From positions 1 through 14,529 of the forward strand of contig JBMNQX010000025.1 of the NCBI GenBank assembly GCA_050944355.1: a DNA stretch of 14,529 nt. Reading direction: 5' to 3'. Below are positions 9,401 through 14,529 of the stretch, piece by piece; the first letter of the stretch is position 1; each line of letters opens with the position of its first letter. Below the pieces are notes generated by a model, which ran no database searches, was not told where the DNA came from, and saw only the letters and a program-made list of their open reading frames with translations. The translations under genes were made by a program, and so were the position numbers. The DNA comes from UBA4285 sp050944355. Its GTDB lineage: Bacteria > Bacillota > Clostridia > Lachnospirales > Lachnospiraceae.

Positions 9401-9647
9401 GCAGGCTCCGGCTCTGCTTGCCGGCTGCACGTTCGAGCCGCTGTACCTGGAGTCCGTCAAGCTCTCCGAGGACAAGCAGCACGTCGTCTTCCGTCTTTCC
9501 GAGCAGAACGGCACGCGCGGCCAGATGAAACTGCCGTGCACCGTGACGCTCACCAACATGCTGGAAGATTCGGAAGGCGAGACCGATACTCTCACCTGGA
9601 CGCCGTTTGAAATCCTGACATTTGAAGTGCCGGTGGAGAAAGTCTGA
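6465..9647 (+). CDS. Alpha-mannosidase, glycoside hydrolase family 38
   Basis: Retaining, zinc-dependent alpha-mannosidase (1060 residues) that removes alpha-linked mannose from oligosaccharides. It has no signal peptide, so it should act in the cytoplasm on imported glycans. An N-terminal region of about 240 residues precedes the barrel, as in Ams1-type enzymes. The motif GHSHLDLAYYW supplies zinc ligands H249 and D251 (by family alignment from memory), WLPDVFG places the nucleophile at D361, and NQFHDILPGS gives H564 as the further zinc ligand. EPDCNLPSAESL and YGDGGSG are also typical. A low-complexity, Ala/Asp/Pro-rich stretch at about 599-666 separates the catalytic half from the beta-rich C-terminal half and looks like an expanded linker. 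The start is supported by AGAGGGGA six bases upstream. Linkage specificity cannot be read here. Confidence 0.95.
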   Translation: MAFVKVVRRSMRPEEWTDLRYGWIKRAIVKDRFEIRGLQIRDAHQIAENQYIYDNDYRQLNRGDMYFTPDGSVFIKGSAKIPDEFAGQKTYFMLHTAAEMLVKINGRYAGGIDPNRDRLLLDPFVRENGTFDIEIEAFNRSKPDDERNPEAMASRGCRQIFEGAWIVTLREDLLKLYYDLTILLDIAKSDQFDEDYRAFLNRELNAALNLVDFDTWEGVPAALDYIEKHIYQNTDFRSSGNVALVGHSHLDLAYYWRRIHVVQKNARTVLIQMRLMDEYPDFHYAHTQPYAYELLKEYYPELFAELKEKVKSGQFEPVGAMYVEPDCNLPSAESLIRQCLYGQQFYRREFGITVDSAWLPDVFGNSWILPQILKKSGVNYFVSNKMSTWNDTNRFPHNNFLWKGIDGSRIYACVPPTHFITWNMPSQIMENWNAYQDKETGGQTLSMFGYGDGGSGVTEEMIEMMHRFGKLSIMPKTEHMRADEFLHRNFDGNRNLATWDSELYLEMHRGTFTTKSVLKAFNRRLEFKLRTAELLSVLRMKNGEEYPHDVLDWAWKKLLLNQFHDILPGSHINPVFEDAVRDYEKVERVLDDLIAGKPVAVPAPEKEPPYENDAFRFADGLDETGRRKTSPDKYSQAEISGAADANDAADAEDSTASVSAAPTAKKVHLFNPLNKQRMGITFVRDEDGDSIREGCRGFYVKADVAPLSVGEVHLKAGRDTSWFSCGRTCESFRVETPFYQAELNADGSFKSLLDKRFSREWVDGAFNKLHIYQDVPGMYDAWDILPNYKEVEYDWTLLSPLALMHATAQTAEFAVKLATPKGSPWTMIVRFFKDSPAIEVENITDWNEKHRLVKASFGINVLSRELVCDTSAGYIRRETHRNTTWQQARFEVCHHKWADFAEKDGGVALINEGKYGLGVEENGYSLSLLRSTIRPDVLSDIGHHDFCYVILPHEGDHVDAHVNDLAFEYNVPLVRTEMKQAPALLAGCTFEPLYLESVKLSEDKQHVVFRLSEQNGTRGQMKLPCTVTLTNMLEDSEGETDTLTWTPFEILTFEVPVEKV

Positions 9648-9690
9648 ACTGCTGTTTCAGCTCCCGACTGAATAAATTTCAATTGATTTG

Positions 9691-9752
9691 AAGCCATTTT
9701 GATGAAGGAAGGGCACAGCCTGACTGCGCCTGGTTCGTCAAAATGGCTTTTT
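9691..9752 (+). terminator. Terminator-like hairpin after the mannosidase gene
   Basis: AAGCCATTTTGATGAA (9691-9706) pairs with TTCGTCAAAATGGCTT (9734-9749) over 16 bp with one G-U pair, around a 27-base loop, and the 3' arm runs into TTTTT (9748-9752). It lies 43 bases after the mannosidase stop. The loop is long for an intrinsic terminator and the stem is AT-rich, so strength is uncertain. On the opposite strand there is no comparable T run, so it does not look bidirectional. Confidence 0.6.
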
Positions 9753-9780
9753 ATGTTGTGACATGGTGGTTCGTCATGTC

Positions 9781-10033
9781 TAATTCATCACCAAACTTGC
9801 TTTTTATTCAAAATGATGAATGCCCAAGGCAGCTCGTCTCAGCTAATTCATCACCGAGCACATTTTTTGATGAAAATTGATGAATAAAAAGGCATGTTTG
9901 AGATGACTAATTCATCAATTTACTTGTTTTTGATGGGACAGTGCTGAATCCCAGGCTTGAATTCAGGCTGAAAATTCAAGCCTGGGATTCAACACAATCT
10001 TGCCAATAACAAGCAAATCGATGAATTAGTCAT
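9781..10033. repeat. Degenerate array of ~64-bp repeats: three direct units plus one inverted
   Basis: The decamer TAATTCATCA occurs at 9781, 9844 and 9908, spaced 63 and 64 bp, and its near-complement CGATGAATTA ends the array at 10028. Each direct unit carries a second conserved point 30-31 bases on: TGATGAAT at 9814 and 9878, TGCTGAAT at 9942. The third unit and the inverted fourth are much alike and together form the palindrome annotated separately. Units 1 and 2 also allow internal pairing of ATTCATCA with TGATGAAT. The stretch is AT-rich compared with the flanking genes and has no credible coding frame. Together with the terminator and the ends, this accounts for the 426-bp gap between the converging mannosidase and nagA genes. 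It resembles REP/BIME or MITE-derived repeats; no transposase is present. Confidence 0.75.
9903..10033. repeat. 131-bp concentric palindrome
   Basis: Two inverted repeats share the same centre (9968). The outer arms, 9903-9928 and 10008-10033, match at 24 of 26 positions. The inner arms, 9945-9963 and 9973-9991, are a perfect 19-bp match (TGAATCCCAGGCTTGAATT) around the 9-base centre CAGGCTGAA. The 16 bases between them are partly paired, and most differences are transitions that leave G-U pairs in RNA. It could form a cruciform, or one long RNA hairpin read from either side. No T run follows either arm, so it is not a standard terminator. A further 6-bp hairpin (ATAGCG, AAC, CGCTAT, 10032-10046) abuts its right end, toward the nagA stop. 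Confidence 0.8.
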
Positions 10034-10073
10034 AGCGAACCGCTATAAGAATCCATCAATCAGGAAAATCAAT

Positions 10074-11294
10074 TCATTCTTCCCCAGTGATTACTTTCAC
10101 TGGTTTATATCCATCCGAAGGGTCGGCCAGAACGAGTCTTGCCTTTTTCCCGGGTTCAATCGAGCCGTATTCGGAGATGATGCCGATGGCGGCGGTCGGA
10201 TTGTACGTAGCGGCGCGCACAGCCCACTCTTCAGGAATTCCGAAGCGGATGGCGTTGACCATCATCTCATATACATTGGTCGCACTGCCGGCGAGCGTTC
10301 CGTCGGCCAGGTAGGCGGCGTGATCATGCTTGTAGATGTTCTGCCCGCCCATCTCGTACTGACCGTCCGGCATGCCGACGGCGCGTGTGCTGTCAGAGAT
10401 CAGGATCATGCGCTCCGGGCCGAACAGCCGGAAAGCCGCGCGGATAGCCGCCGGATGAACATGAATGCCGTCGCAGATCAGCTCCGGCGTCACATTTCCG
10501 GCGTCAAAGGCCGCCAGGATCGGGCCCGGTTTTCTGTGATGAATGCCGTTCATCGCGTTATACAAATGTGTCAGATGTTTCGCGCCGGCCGCAAACCCTG
10601 CCGCCGCCGACTCATAATCCGCTGAAGTGTGGCCGACCGAAATCCTGATCTTGCCTGCCATGCGGCGGATGAAGTCAAGAGCACCGGGGACTTCCGGCGC
10701 AACGGTTATGAGCTTCGGAAAACTGTCCGTCACTGAAAGCAGCCCATCAAGCCAGTCTGCGTCGGGCGCATGCACAAAATCCGGATTCTGCGCACCGACC
10801 TTGTCAGGACTGATAAAAGGTCCTTCAAGGTTGATGCCCACAAGCGACGACTCGCCTTTCCAGTCTGCGCCAGACTCTTTCTGAGCCTTGCGGAAGGAAG
10901 AAGCCGCCGTCACGATGTGCGTGAGCCGCTCTTCCGGCAGCGTCATTGTCGCCGGGCAGATCTGCGTCACGCCCTGGCTGCACTGATAGGCGCACATTTT
11001 GTGATAGACCTTATCGGTCGCATCATTGGTATCAACGCCCACACAGCCGTGAAAATGAATGTCTGTGAGACCTGGGATCAGCGTCAGACCGTGGGCATCA
11101 AAGACCTTCTCGCCAGGCTGAGCGGACAGGCTGTCTGTCCTGTCTGCACTGCCTGCACTGTCTTCCGCCTGTTTGCCAGAGTACGCGGTGAGCGCAGCCT
11201 CAGAAACTTCCGAGATGATATCGCCGGTGATCCGGACATTTGCCGTGTGGAAGTGAAAGTCAGGTCCGAAGACGCGGGCATCAGAGATTAACAT
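10074..11294 (-). CDS. nagA: N-acetylglucosamine-6-phosphate deacetylase
   Basis: Cytoplasmic metal-dependent amidohydrolase (406 residues) converting GlcNAc-6-phosphate to glucosamine-6-phosphate and acetate, the step before NagB. Motifs in order: IHFHG at 79-83, metal ligand E157 in NLEGPF, H222 in GHTSADY, H243 in THLYNAMN, a substrate-site DGIHVH, and catalytic D301 in LISDSTRA followed by GMPDGQY. The N-terminal beta domain holds an unusual Ala/Ser/Asp/Gln-rich insert at about 37-62, which explains a length somewhat above the usual 380-390. The underlying DNA has short direct and inverted repeats. The ATG at 11294 lies inside nagB, overlapping its end by 14 bases, so the two are probably translationally coupled. 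It is the last gene of the minus-strand run. Identification is firm. Confidence 0.95.
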   Translation of the reverse strand: MLISDARVFGPDFHFHTANVRITGDIISEVSEAALTAYSGKQAEDSAGSADRTDSLSAQPGEKVFDAHGLTLIPGLTDIHFHGCVGVDTNDATDKVYHKMCAYQCSQGVTQICPATMTLPEERLTHIVTAASSFRKAQKESGADWKGESSLVGINLEGPFISPDKVGAQNPDFVHAPDADWLDGLLSVTDSFPKLITVAPEVPGALDFIRRMAGKIRISVGHTSADYESAAAGFAAGAKHLTHLYNAMNGIHHRKPGPILAAFDAGNVTPELICDGIHVHPAAIRAAFRLFGPERMILISDSTRAVGMPDGQYEMGGQNIYKHDHAAYLADGTLAGSATNVYEMMVNAIRFGIPEEWAVRAATYNPTAAIGIISEYGSIEPGKKARLVLADPSDGYKPVKVITGEE

Positions 11295-12057
11295 AAAAGC
11301 CTTCCTTGCCGGCAGCTTCTTCGAGTTCTCTGCCGCACGCGGAAAGAGCTGCTTTATCAGCCACGACAGTCAGGTTGTTGTGCATCTGCAGAATCGAAGC
11401 CGGAACCTGCGGCGTAACCGGTCCAAACAGGGACTTGTGAATTGCGTCAGCCTTGTCCTCGCCGCTCGCGATCAGAAGCACGCGGCGGGCCTGCATGATC
11501 GACTTGATTCCCATGGTCAGCGCATATCTCGGAACATCGTCCGGGTCATCGAACAGTCTGGAGTTTGCATCGATCGTGCTCTGTGTCAGAGCGACCACAT
11601 GTGTCTCCTTCTCAAATGCCTCTTCCGGCTCGTTGAAACCGATGTGACCATTGCGGCCGATGCCGAGCAGCTGCAGATCGATGCCGCCGAGAGACCGAAT
11701 CAGCTCGTTGTAGCGGCGGCACTCCGCCTCCGTGTTCTTCGCCATACCGTTCGGAACATTCGTGTTCGCCTTGTCGATGTTGACATGATCGAACAGATTG
11801 GCGTTCATGAAATAGCGATAGCTCTCCTTGTTGTCGCCCGGCAGTCCCTTGTACTCATCGAGGTTGACGGTGCGGACCTCGCTGAAATCCAGTTCGCCCT
11901 TTTCATACCACTCGACCAGCTGCTTGTAGGCGCCGATCGGCGAAGAACCCGTGGCAAGGCCAAGCACGCAGTCCGGCTTCATAATGATCTGCGCGGAAAT
12001 AATGTTGGCCGCCTTGCGGCTGAGATCCTTGTAATCTCTTGCGATATAAATTCTCAT
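11281..12057 (-). CDS. nagB: Glucosamine-6-phosphate deaminase
   Basis: Cytoplasmic isomerase/deaminase (258 residues) turning glucosamine-6-phosphate into fructose-6-phosphate and ammonia, so feeding amino sugars into glycolysis. The phosphate loop LGLATGSSPIG is at 32-42; D67 in VNLDEYKGL matches the proton-transfer Asp; and GIGRNGHIGFNEP holds H138 and E143. The position of Asp141 of the E. coli enzyme is Asn here, as I recall it is in Bacillus-type NagB. The start at 12057 fits MRIYIARDYK, with AGGGAGGA about 11 bases upstream; an in-frame ATG 31 codons earlier would run back into the preceding gene. The tail overlaps the nagA start. Length is normal for the Gram-positive form. Confidence 0.96.
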   Translation of the reverse strand: MRIYIARDYKDLSRKAANIISAQIIMKPDCVLGLATGSSPIGAYKQLVEWYEKGELDFSEVRTVNLDEYKGLPGDNKESYRYFMNANLFDHVNIDKANTNVPNGMAKNTEAECRRYNELIRSLGGIDLQLLGIGRNGHIGFNEPEEAFEKETHVVALTQSTIDANSRLFDDPDDVPRYALTMGIKSIMQARRVLLIASGEDKADAIHKSLFGPVTPQVPASILQMHNNLTVVADKAALSACGRELEEAAGKEGFYVNL

Positions 12058-12090
12058 GACGTGTATCGTCCTCCCTGAAAATTGGTTCTC

Positions 12091-12116
12091 ACGGGCAGCT
12101 GTTCTTTCTTGCCCGT
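12091..12116 (-). promoter_or_regulatory. Stem-loop in the PHP gene-nagB gap
   Basis: ACGGGCA and TGCCCGT form a perfect 7-bp stem around a 12-base loop in the 67-bp gap before nagB. No T run follows directly (GAGAACCAATTTT on the minus strand), so it is more likely a processing, stabilising or attenuating stem than a full terminator. It would allow nagBA to be expressed at a different level from the upstream genes. Confidence 0.5.
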
Positions 12117-12124
12117 TACATTTG

Positions 12125-12931
12125 TCATTCCATGAAAAGCTGCGCGTCACTCAGCGCCTTTTCAAATGTCTCTTTGTCTCTTGTCGCGATCAGTTCTTCC
12201 GGGAAATCGATCTCTCCCAGCATCTTCTCGACCCGGCTGAAGCGGCCGATGTTTGTGCAGATGTGCGCATCCGTGTCCACCGCCACCTGCGTTCCGAAGC
12301 GCATGCACGCCTCGGCGATCTTCCGGCACACACCGTCCTCTCCATAGAAACGGTCCGACGAATGCTCGTTGAGCTCGATCAGCCGGTGATGGTCACGCGC
12401 AAACTTCACAACTTCATCAATGTCAAATGCGACACCACTGCGGCCCGGATGTCCGATCATAAGCACCCGCGGGCGCATCATAGCGCTGCAGTACATCCGT
12501 GCAGCCTGTTCCTCTGTACAACCACTGGCAAATTGCGTCCCGTGCACACTGGCGATCAGAAAATCACAGTTCCTTACTGCGTAAGAAAACAGACTCCACG
12601 GTCTTGAAGCCGGCTCCCCGACCGTTGAATGGGAAACCGGGACATCCTCTCCGAACAAACTGCCGTCAAGTCTCGTGATATCTACTTCTGCGCCGTGCAG
12701 AAGCCTCACGCCGTCCCAGATACGCGGCCACATTTGATAGCCATAAAAATACTGATAATTGCGTTCATCACGCCAGTCCGGATACAACATGGCGCTGAAA
12801 TGGTCCGTCGACGCCAGAAGTTCAAGCCCCTGCTCCTTTGCGGCGCGGACATTTTCCGCGATCGTCGAATACGCGTGCCGCGAATACAGCGTGTGCGTAT
12901 GACAGTCGCACTTCAACGAATAAGTCCTCAT
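12125..12931 (-). CDS. PHP-domain metal-dependent phosphoesterase, YcdX-like
   Basis: Cytoplasmic phosphoesterase of the PHP superfamily (268 residues); the closest named relative I recognise is E. coli YcdX, whose physiological substrate is not settled. Metal-binding positions line up well: CHTH (H11, H13), H19 in SRHAYST, H44 in STDHF, E82 in GAEVDI, H130 in ASVHG, H161 in IGHPG, and D221/H223 in DTDAH, the set expected for a trinuclear zinc site. WPRIWDGVRLLHGAE also matches YcdX. The start at 12931 has GGAGG eight bases upstream; an in-frame ATG eight codons earlier would include that ribosome site in the coding region. It lies between the endonuclease IV gene and nagB. It may be annotated as histidinol-phosphatase-like, but no his gene is nearby. 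Confidence 0.88.
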   Translation of the reverse strand: MRTYSLKCDCHTHTLYSRHAYSTIAENVRAAKEQGLELLASTDHFSAMLYPDWRDERNYQYFYGYQMWPRIWDGVRLLHGAEVDITRLDGSLFGEDVPVSHSTVGEPASRPWSLFSYAVRNCDFLIASVHGTQFASGCTEEQAARMYCSAMMRPRVLMIGHPGRSGVAFDIDEVVKFARDHHRLIELNEHSSDRFYGEDGVCRKIAEACMRFGTQVAVDTDAHICTNIGRFSRVEKMLGEIDFPEELIATRDKETFEKALSDAQLFME

Positions 12932-12950
12932 TTGCCATTCCTCCGGTATC

Positions 12951-12979
12951 ATCATAAAAATTTAAATGCCGGATTGCAA
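12951..12979 (-). promoter_or_regulatory. Candidate internal promoter before the PHP gene
   Basis: On the minus strand TTGCAA (12979-12974), 17 bases and TATGAT (12956-12951) make a reasonable promoter in the 57-bp gap after the endonuclease gene. The predicted start near 12944 would place the GGAGG ribosome site right at the 5' end of the RNA, which is unusually tight and lowers confidence. If real, it would uncouple PHP-nagB-nagA from the repair and phosphatase genes. Confidence 0.35.
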
Positions 12980-12988
12980 GTCTGATTC

Positions 12989-13825
12989 TCACGGCTGCCA
13001 CGACTTCACCATCTGGATTTCCCGGATGTATCCGTCCCGGTCGTTGGGCGTTTCCAGGATGAACGGCCGCCCGGCAAGCGCCGGATGACAGACGACGCGC
13101 CGCAGCGCTTCCGCTCCAATGCAGCCCTCTCCGAGTTTTTCGTGCCGGTCCTTGTGCGAACCACAGCCATTCTTCGAATCGTTTAAGTGCACCGCCTTCA
13201 GTCTGTCAAGCCCAACCGCCTTGTCAAATGTCGTAAGCACACCGTCCAGATCGTGAACGATGTCGTATCCGCCGTCCCACACATGACAGGTGTCAAAGCA
13301 GACGCCGACCTTTCCCCGCTTGTCGTCATCGATCCGGTCAAGGATCCCGCGCAGTTCTTCAAAGGTTCTGCCGATCTCCGTACCCTTTCCGGCCATCGTC
13401 TCTAGCAGCACCACTGTGCTCTGATCCGGCCGGATGTACGTGTTCAGCACCTGCGCAATCCTCTCCATGCACGCCTCACGGTCCTGCTTGAGCGAGTTGC
13501 CCGGGTGGAAGTTGAAGTAATTGCCGGGCAGCTGCTCCATCTTCGCCAAATCTTCCCGGAAACACTCCTCGGCGTACTCCCTCGCGCGGTCCTTGTCCGA
13601 GCACAGATTCATCGTGTAGGGCGCGTGCGCCACCAGCTTCCCAAATCCATTTTCCCTGGCAAATGCACCAAGCGCCGCCACGTCGGACGGATCCGGCGTC
13701 TTTGCCTGTCCGCCGCGCGGATTTCTCGTAAAAAAGGCGAACGTATTTCCGCCCATCGCCAGGCACTCGCGCCCCATCGCCAGGTAACCGTCTGAAATGG
13801 ACAGATGACAGCCTATATAAATCAT
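12989..13825 (-). CDS. nfo: Endonuclease IV (AP endonuclease)
   Basis: Cytoplasmic base-excision-repair enzyme (278 residues) that cuts the DNA backbone 5' of abasic sites and trims blocked 3' ends. It is a zinc TIM-barrel protein. All nine metal ligands known from E. coli Nfo have counterparts at nearly the same spacing: H67 (HAPYTMNL), H107 (FHPGN), E142 (LLETMAGKG), D178 and H181 (CFDTCH), H213 (VHLND), D226 and H228 (KDRH), and E258 (ILETP). Length is that of the family. The ATG overlaps the upstream phosphatase stop as ATGA, so the two are translationally coupled. Sharing a transcript with sugar genes has no obvious metabolic logic and may only reflect local gene packing. Confidence 0.95.
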   Translation of the reverse strand: MIYIGCHLSISDGYLAMGRECLAMGGNTFAFFTRNPRGGQAKTPDPSDVAALGAFARENGFGKLVAHAPYTMNLCSDKDRAREYAEECFREDLAKMEQLPGNYFNFHPGNSLKQDREACMERIAQVLNTYIRPDQSTVVLLETMAGKGTEIGRTFEELRGILDRIDDDKRGKVGVCFDTCHVWDGGYDIVHDLDGVLTTFDKAVGLDRLKAVHLNDSKNGCGSHKDRHEKLGEGCIGAEALRRVVCHPALAGRPFILETPNDRDGYIREIQMVKSWQP

Positions 13826-14298
13826 TTCTTTTCTCCTTCTTCAATCGCCGCGAGCAGCCCTTTGCATCCTTCCAGTACATCGCGCCAGGTGCTCTCAAAA
13901 TCGCGCGTATACCACGGATCTGCCACGCTGCCGGGGCGGTCCGTGTAGTCCATCAGGAGCGACATTTTCCCGTCCGGGTCGCCGCCGCAGATGCGCTTCA
14001 TGTCCCGCAGGTTCTCCGAGTCCATCCCGATCAGCCTATCATATTTGTAGTAATCAGCTCGCGTCAGCAGCATCGCCCGCTTGCCATCACAATTTATCCC
14101 ATGTTCTGCCAGTTTCCGTTTTGCCGGTGGATAGACCGGATTTCCCTGCCCGTTCCAGATTTCTTCGCTTGTCGTGGCTGCCGAGGCGATCTCAAACGCG
14201 TTTTTCCGCCCGGCCTCTGCCACGAGCTTCTTCATGACCGCCTCGCACATCGGGCTGCGGCAGATATTGCCGTGGCAGATGAATAATATTCCTATCAT
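13822..14298 (-). CDS. Low-molecular-weight protein-tyrosine phosphatase
   Basis: Cytoplasmic phosphatase (158 residues) of the low-molecular-weight family, which removes phosphate from tyrosine through a cysteinyl intermediate. The P-loop is at the very N-terminus, C8-HGNIC-R14-SP, and the general acid is D127 in ADPWY. Arsenate reductase is a relative, but no ars genes or arsenate-type Cys relay are seen. AAGGTGA lies eight bases before the ATG at 14298, and the stop overlaps the endonuclease IV start. It is the first visible gene of the minus-strand run. Only a poor promoter candidate lies upstream (TATACT on the minus strand, 14343-14338, no good -35). Its protein substrate cannot be inferred; partners in capsule or exopolysaccharide synthesis are absent here. 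Confidence 0.93.
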   Translation of the reverse strand: MIGILFICHGNICRSPMCEAVMKKLVAEAGRKNAFEIASAATTSEEIWNGQGNPVYPPAKRKLAEHGINCDGKRAMLLTRADYYKYDRLIGMDSENLRDMKRICGGDPDGKMSLLMDYTDRPGSVADPWYTRDFESTWRDVLEGCKGLLAAIEEGEKK

Positions 14299-14387
14299 AT
14301 GGTTTTCACCTTGTTGAACGATTATCTTCCCGCTTTAAGTATAATCCCGCCCGGTTCCGGAAACGATAGAAGATCCATTTTCCATGA

Positions 14388-14529
14388 ACAGACTTCGGAG
14401 AAGGCATCCCGTTCTTCTCACACGACATCGGCGGATTTATCGGAGAACCGGATGATGAACTGTATGTCCGCTGGGCGCAGCTGGGGCTGTTCTCCTCTCA
14501 TTCCCGCTGCCATGGCGCCGGAGATCACA
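14388..14529 (+). pseudogene. GH31 alpha-glycosidase remnant with internal deletion, running off window
   Basis: After an in-frame TGA at 14385 the plus frame reads TDFGEGIPFFSHDIGGF, then ELYVRWAQLGLFSSHSRCHG, and stays open to the window edge. In intact GH31 enzymes of the YicI type, TDFGE carries the catalytic nucleophile and SHDIGGF follows roughly 70-100 residues later, just beyond or around the acid/base part of the barrel. Here the two are joined within a few residues, and no start codon or N-terminal barrel is encoded upstream (stops at 14367 and 14385). This is best read as a broken gene: the 5' part is missing and the segment between the two motifs is deleted. The sequence beyond the edge would show whether the C-terminal half is intact. 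Confidence 0.75.

Noticed and set aside
9781..9917. CRISPR array
   Set aside because: The shared repeat is only about 10-11 bp, the units drift throughout their length and no cas gene is present; the 63-64 bp spacing fits duplicated units, not repeat plus spacer.
9781..10033. Integron attC-like sites
   Set aside because: No integrase, no cassette genes between the units and no recognisable core sites; the palindrome arms do not match attC architecture as I know it.
9903..10033. Strong bidirectional intrinsic terminator
   Set aside because: The stem is excellent, but neither strand has a T run directly after the inner or outer arm.
14340..14345. Plus-strand TATAAT as promoter for the GH31 fragment
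   Set aside because: No -35 box at a usable distance (TTGTTG is 23 bases away), and the frame it would serve has no start codon.

Overview
The window reads as chromosomal DNA from a Gram-positive gut-type anaerobe, most likely a Lachnospiraceae-like member of the Clostridia. This is inferred from a CUT1 sugar ABC transporter with a Ser/Thr/Glu-rich lipoprotein, a YesM/YesN-type two-component system beside it, AGGAGG-type ribosome sites and mid-range GC. No rRNA, tRNA, CRISPR array, transposase or phage gene was found.

Layout. (1) 1-2367, minus strand: a sugar-binding lipoprotein followed by an inner-membrane permease that runs off the left edge, with a stem-loop between them. (2) 2504-9647, plus strand, divergent from the transporter: a good promoter, then a YesN-like response regulator, a YesM-like histidine kinase, a 79-residue NifU-like protein and a 1060-residue GH38 alpha-mannosidase without a signal peptide. 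(3) 9648-10073: a convergent, AT-rich gene-free gap holding a terminator-like hairpin, a degenerate array of about 64-bp repeats and a 131-bp concentric palindrome. (4) 14298-10074, minus strand: a tightly packed run of low-molecular-weight phosphatase, endonuclease IV, PHP-domain phosphoesterase, nagB and nagA. (5) 14388-14529, plus strand: a piece of a GH31 glycosidase that appears to have lost the segment between its two catalytic motifs.

How the genes may work together (inference). The sensor pair probably detects an extracellular saccharide and induces the adjacent ABC transporter. The imported oligosaccharide would be trimmed in the cytoplasm by the alpha-mannosidase, while NagA and NagB turn GlcNAc-6-phosphate into fructose-6-phosphate. 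Mannose plus GlcNAc is the composition of N-glycan cores and high-mannose glycans, so host or dietary glycoprotein glycan use is a reasonable reading. The substrate itself cannot be read from the sequence.

Nothing here is clearly a new biological system. The points most worth checking are the repeat array and palindrome at 9700-10033, the solo NifU-like protein inside a glycan operon, and the internally deleted GH31 remnant at the right edge.
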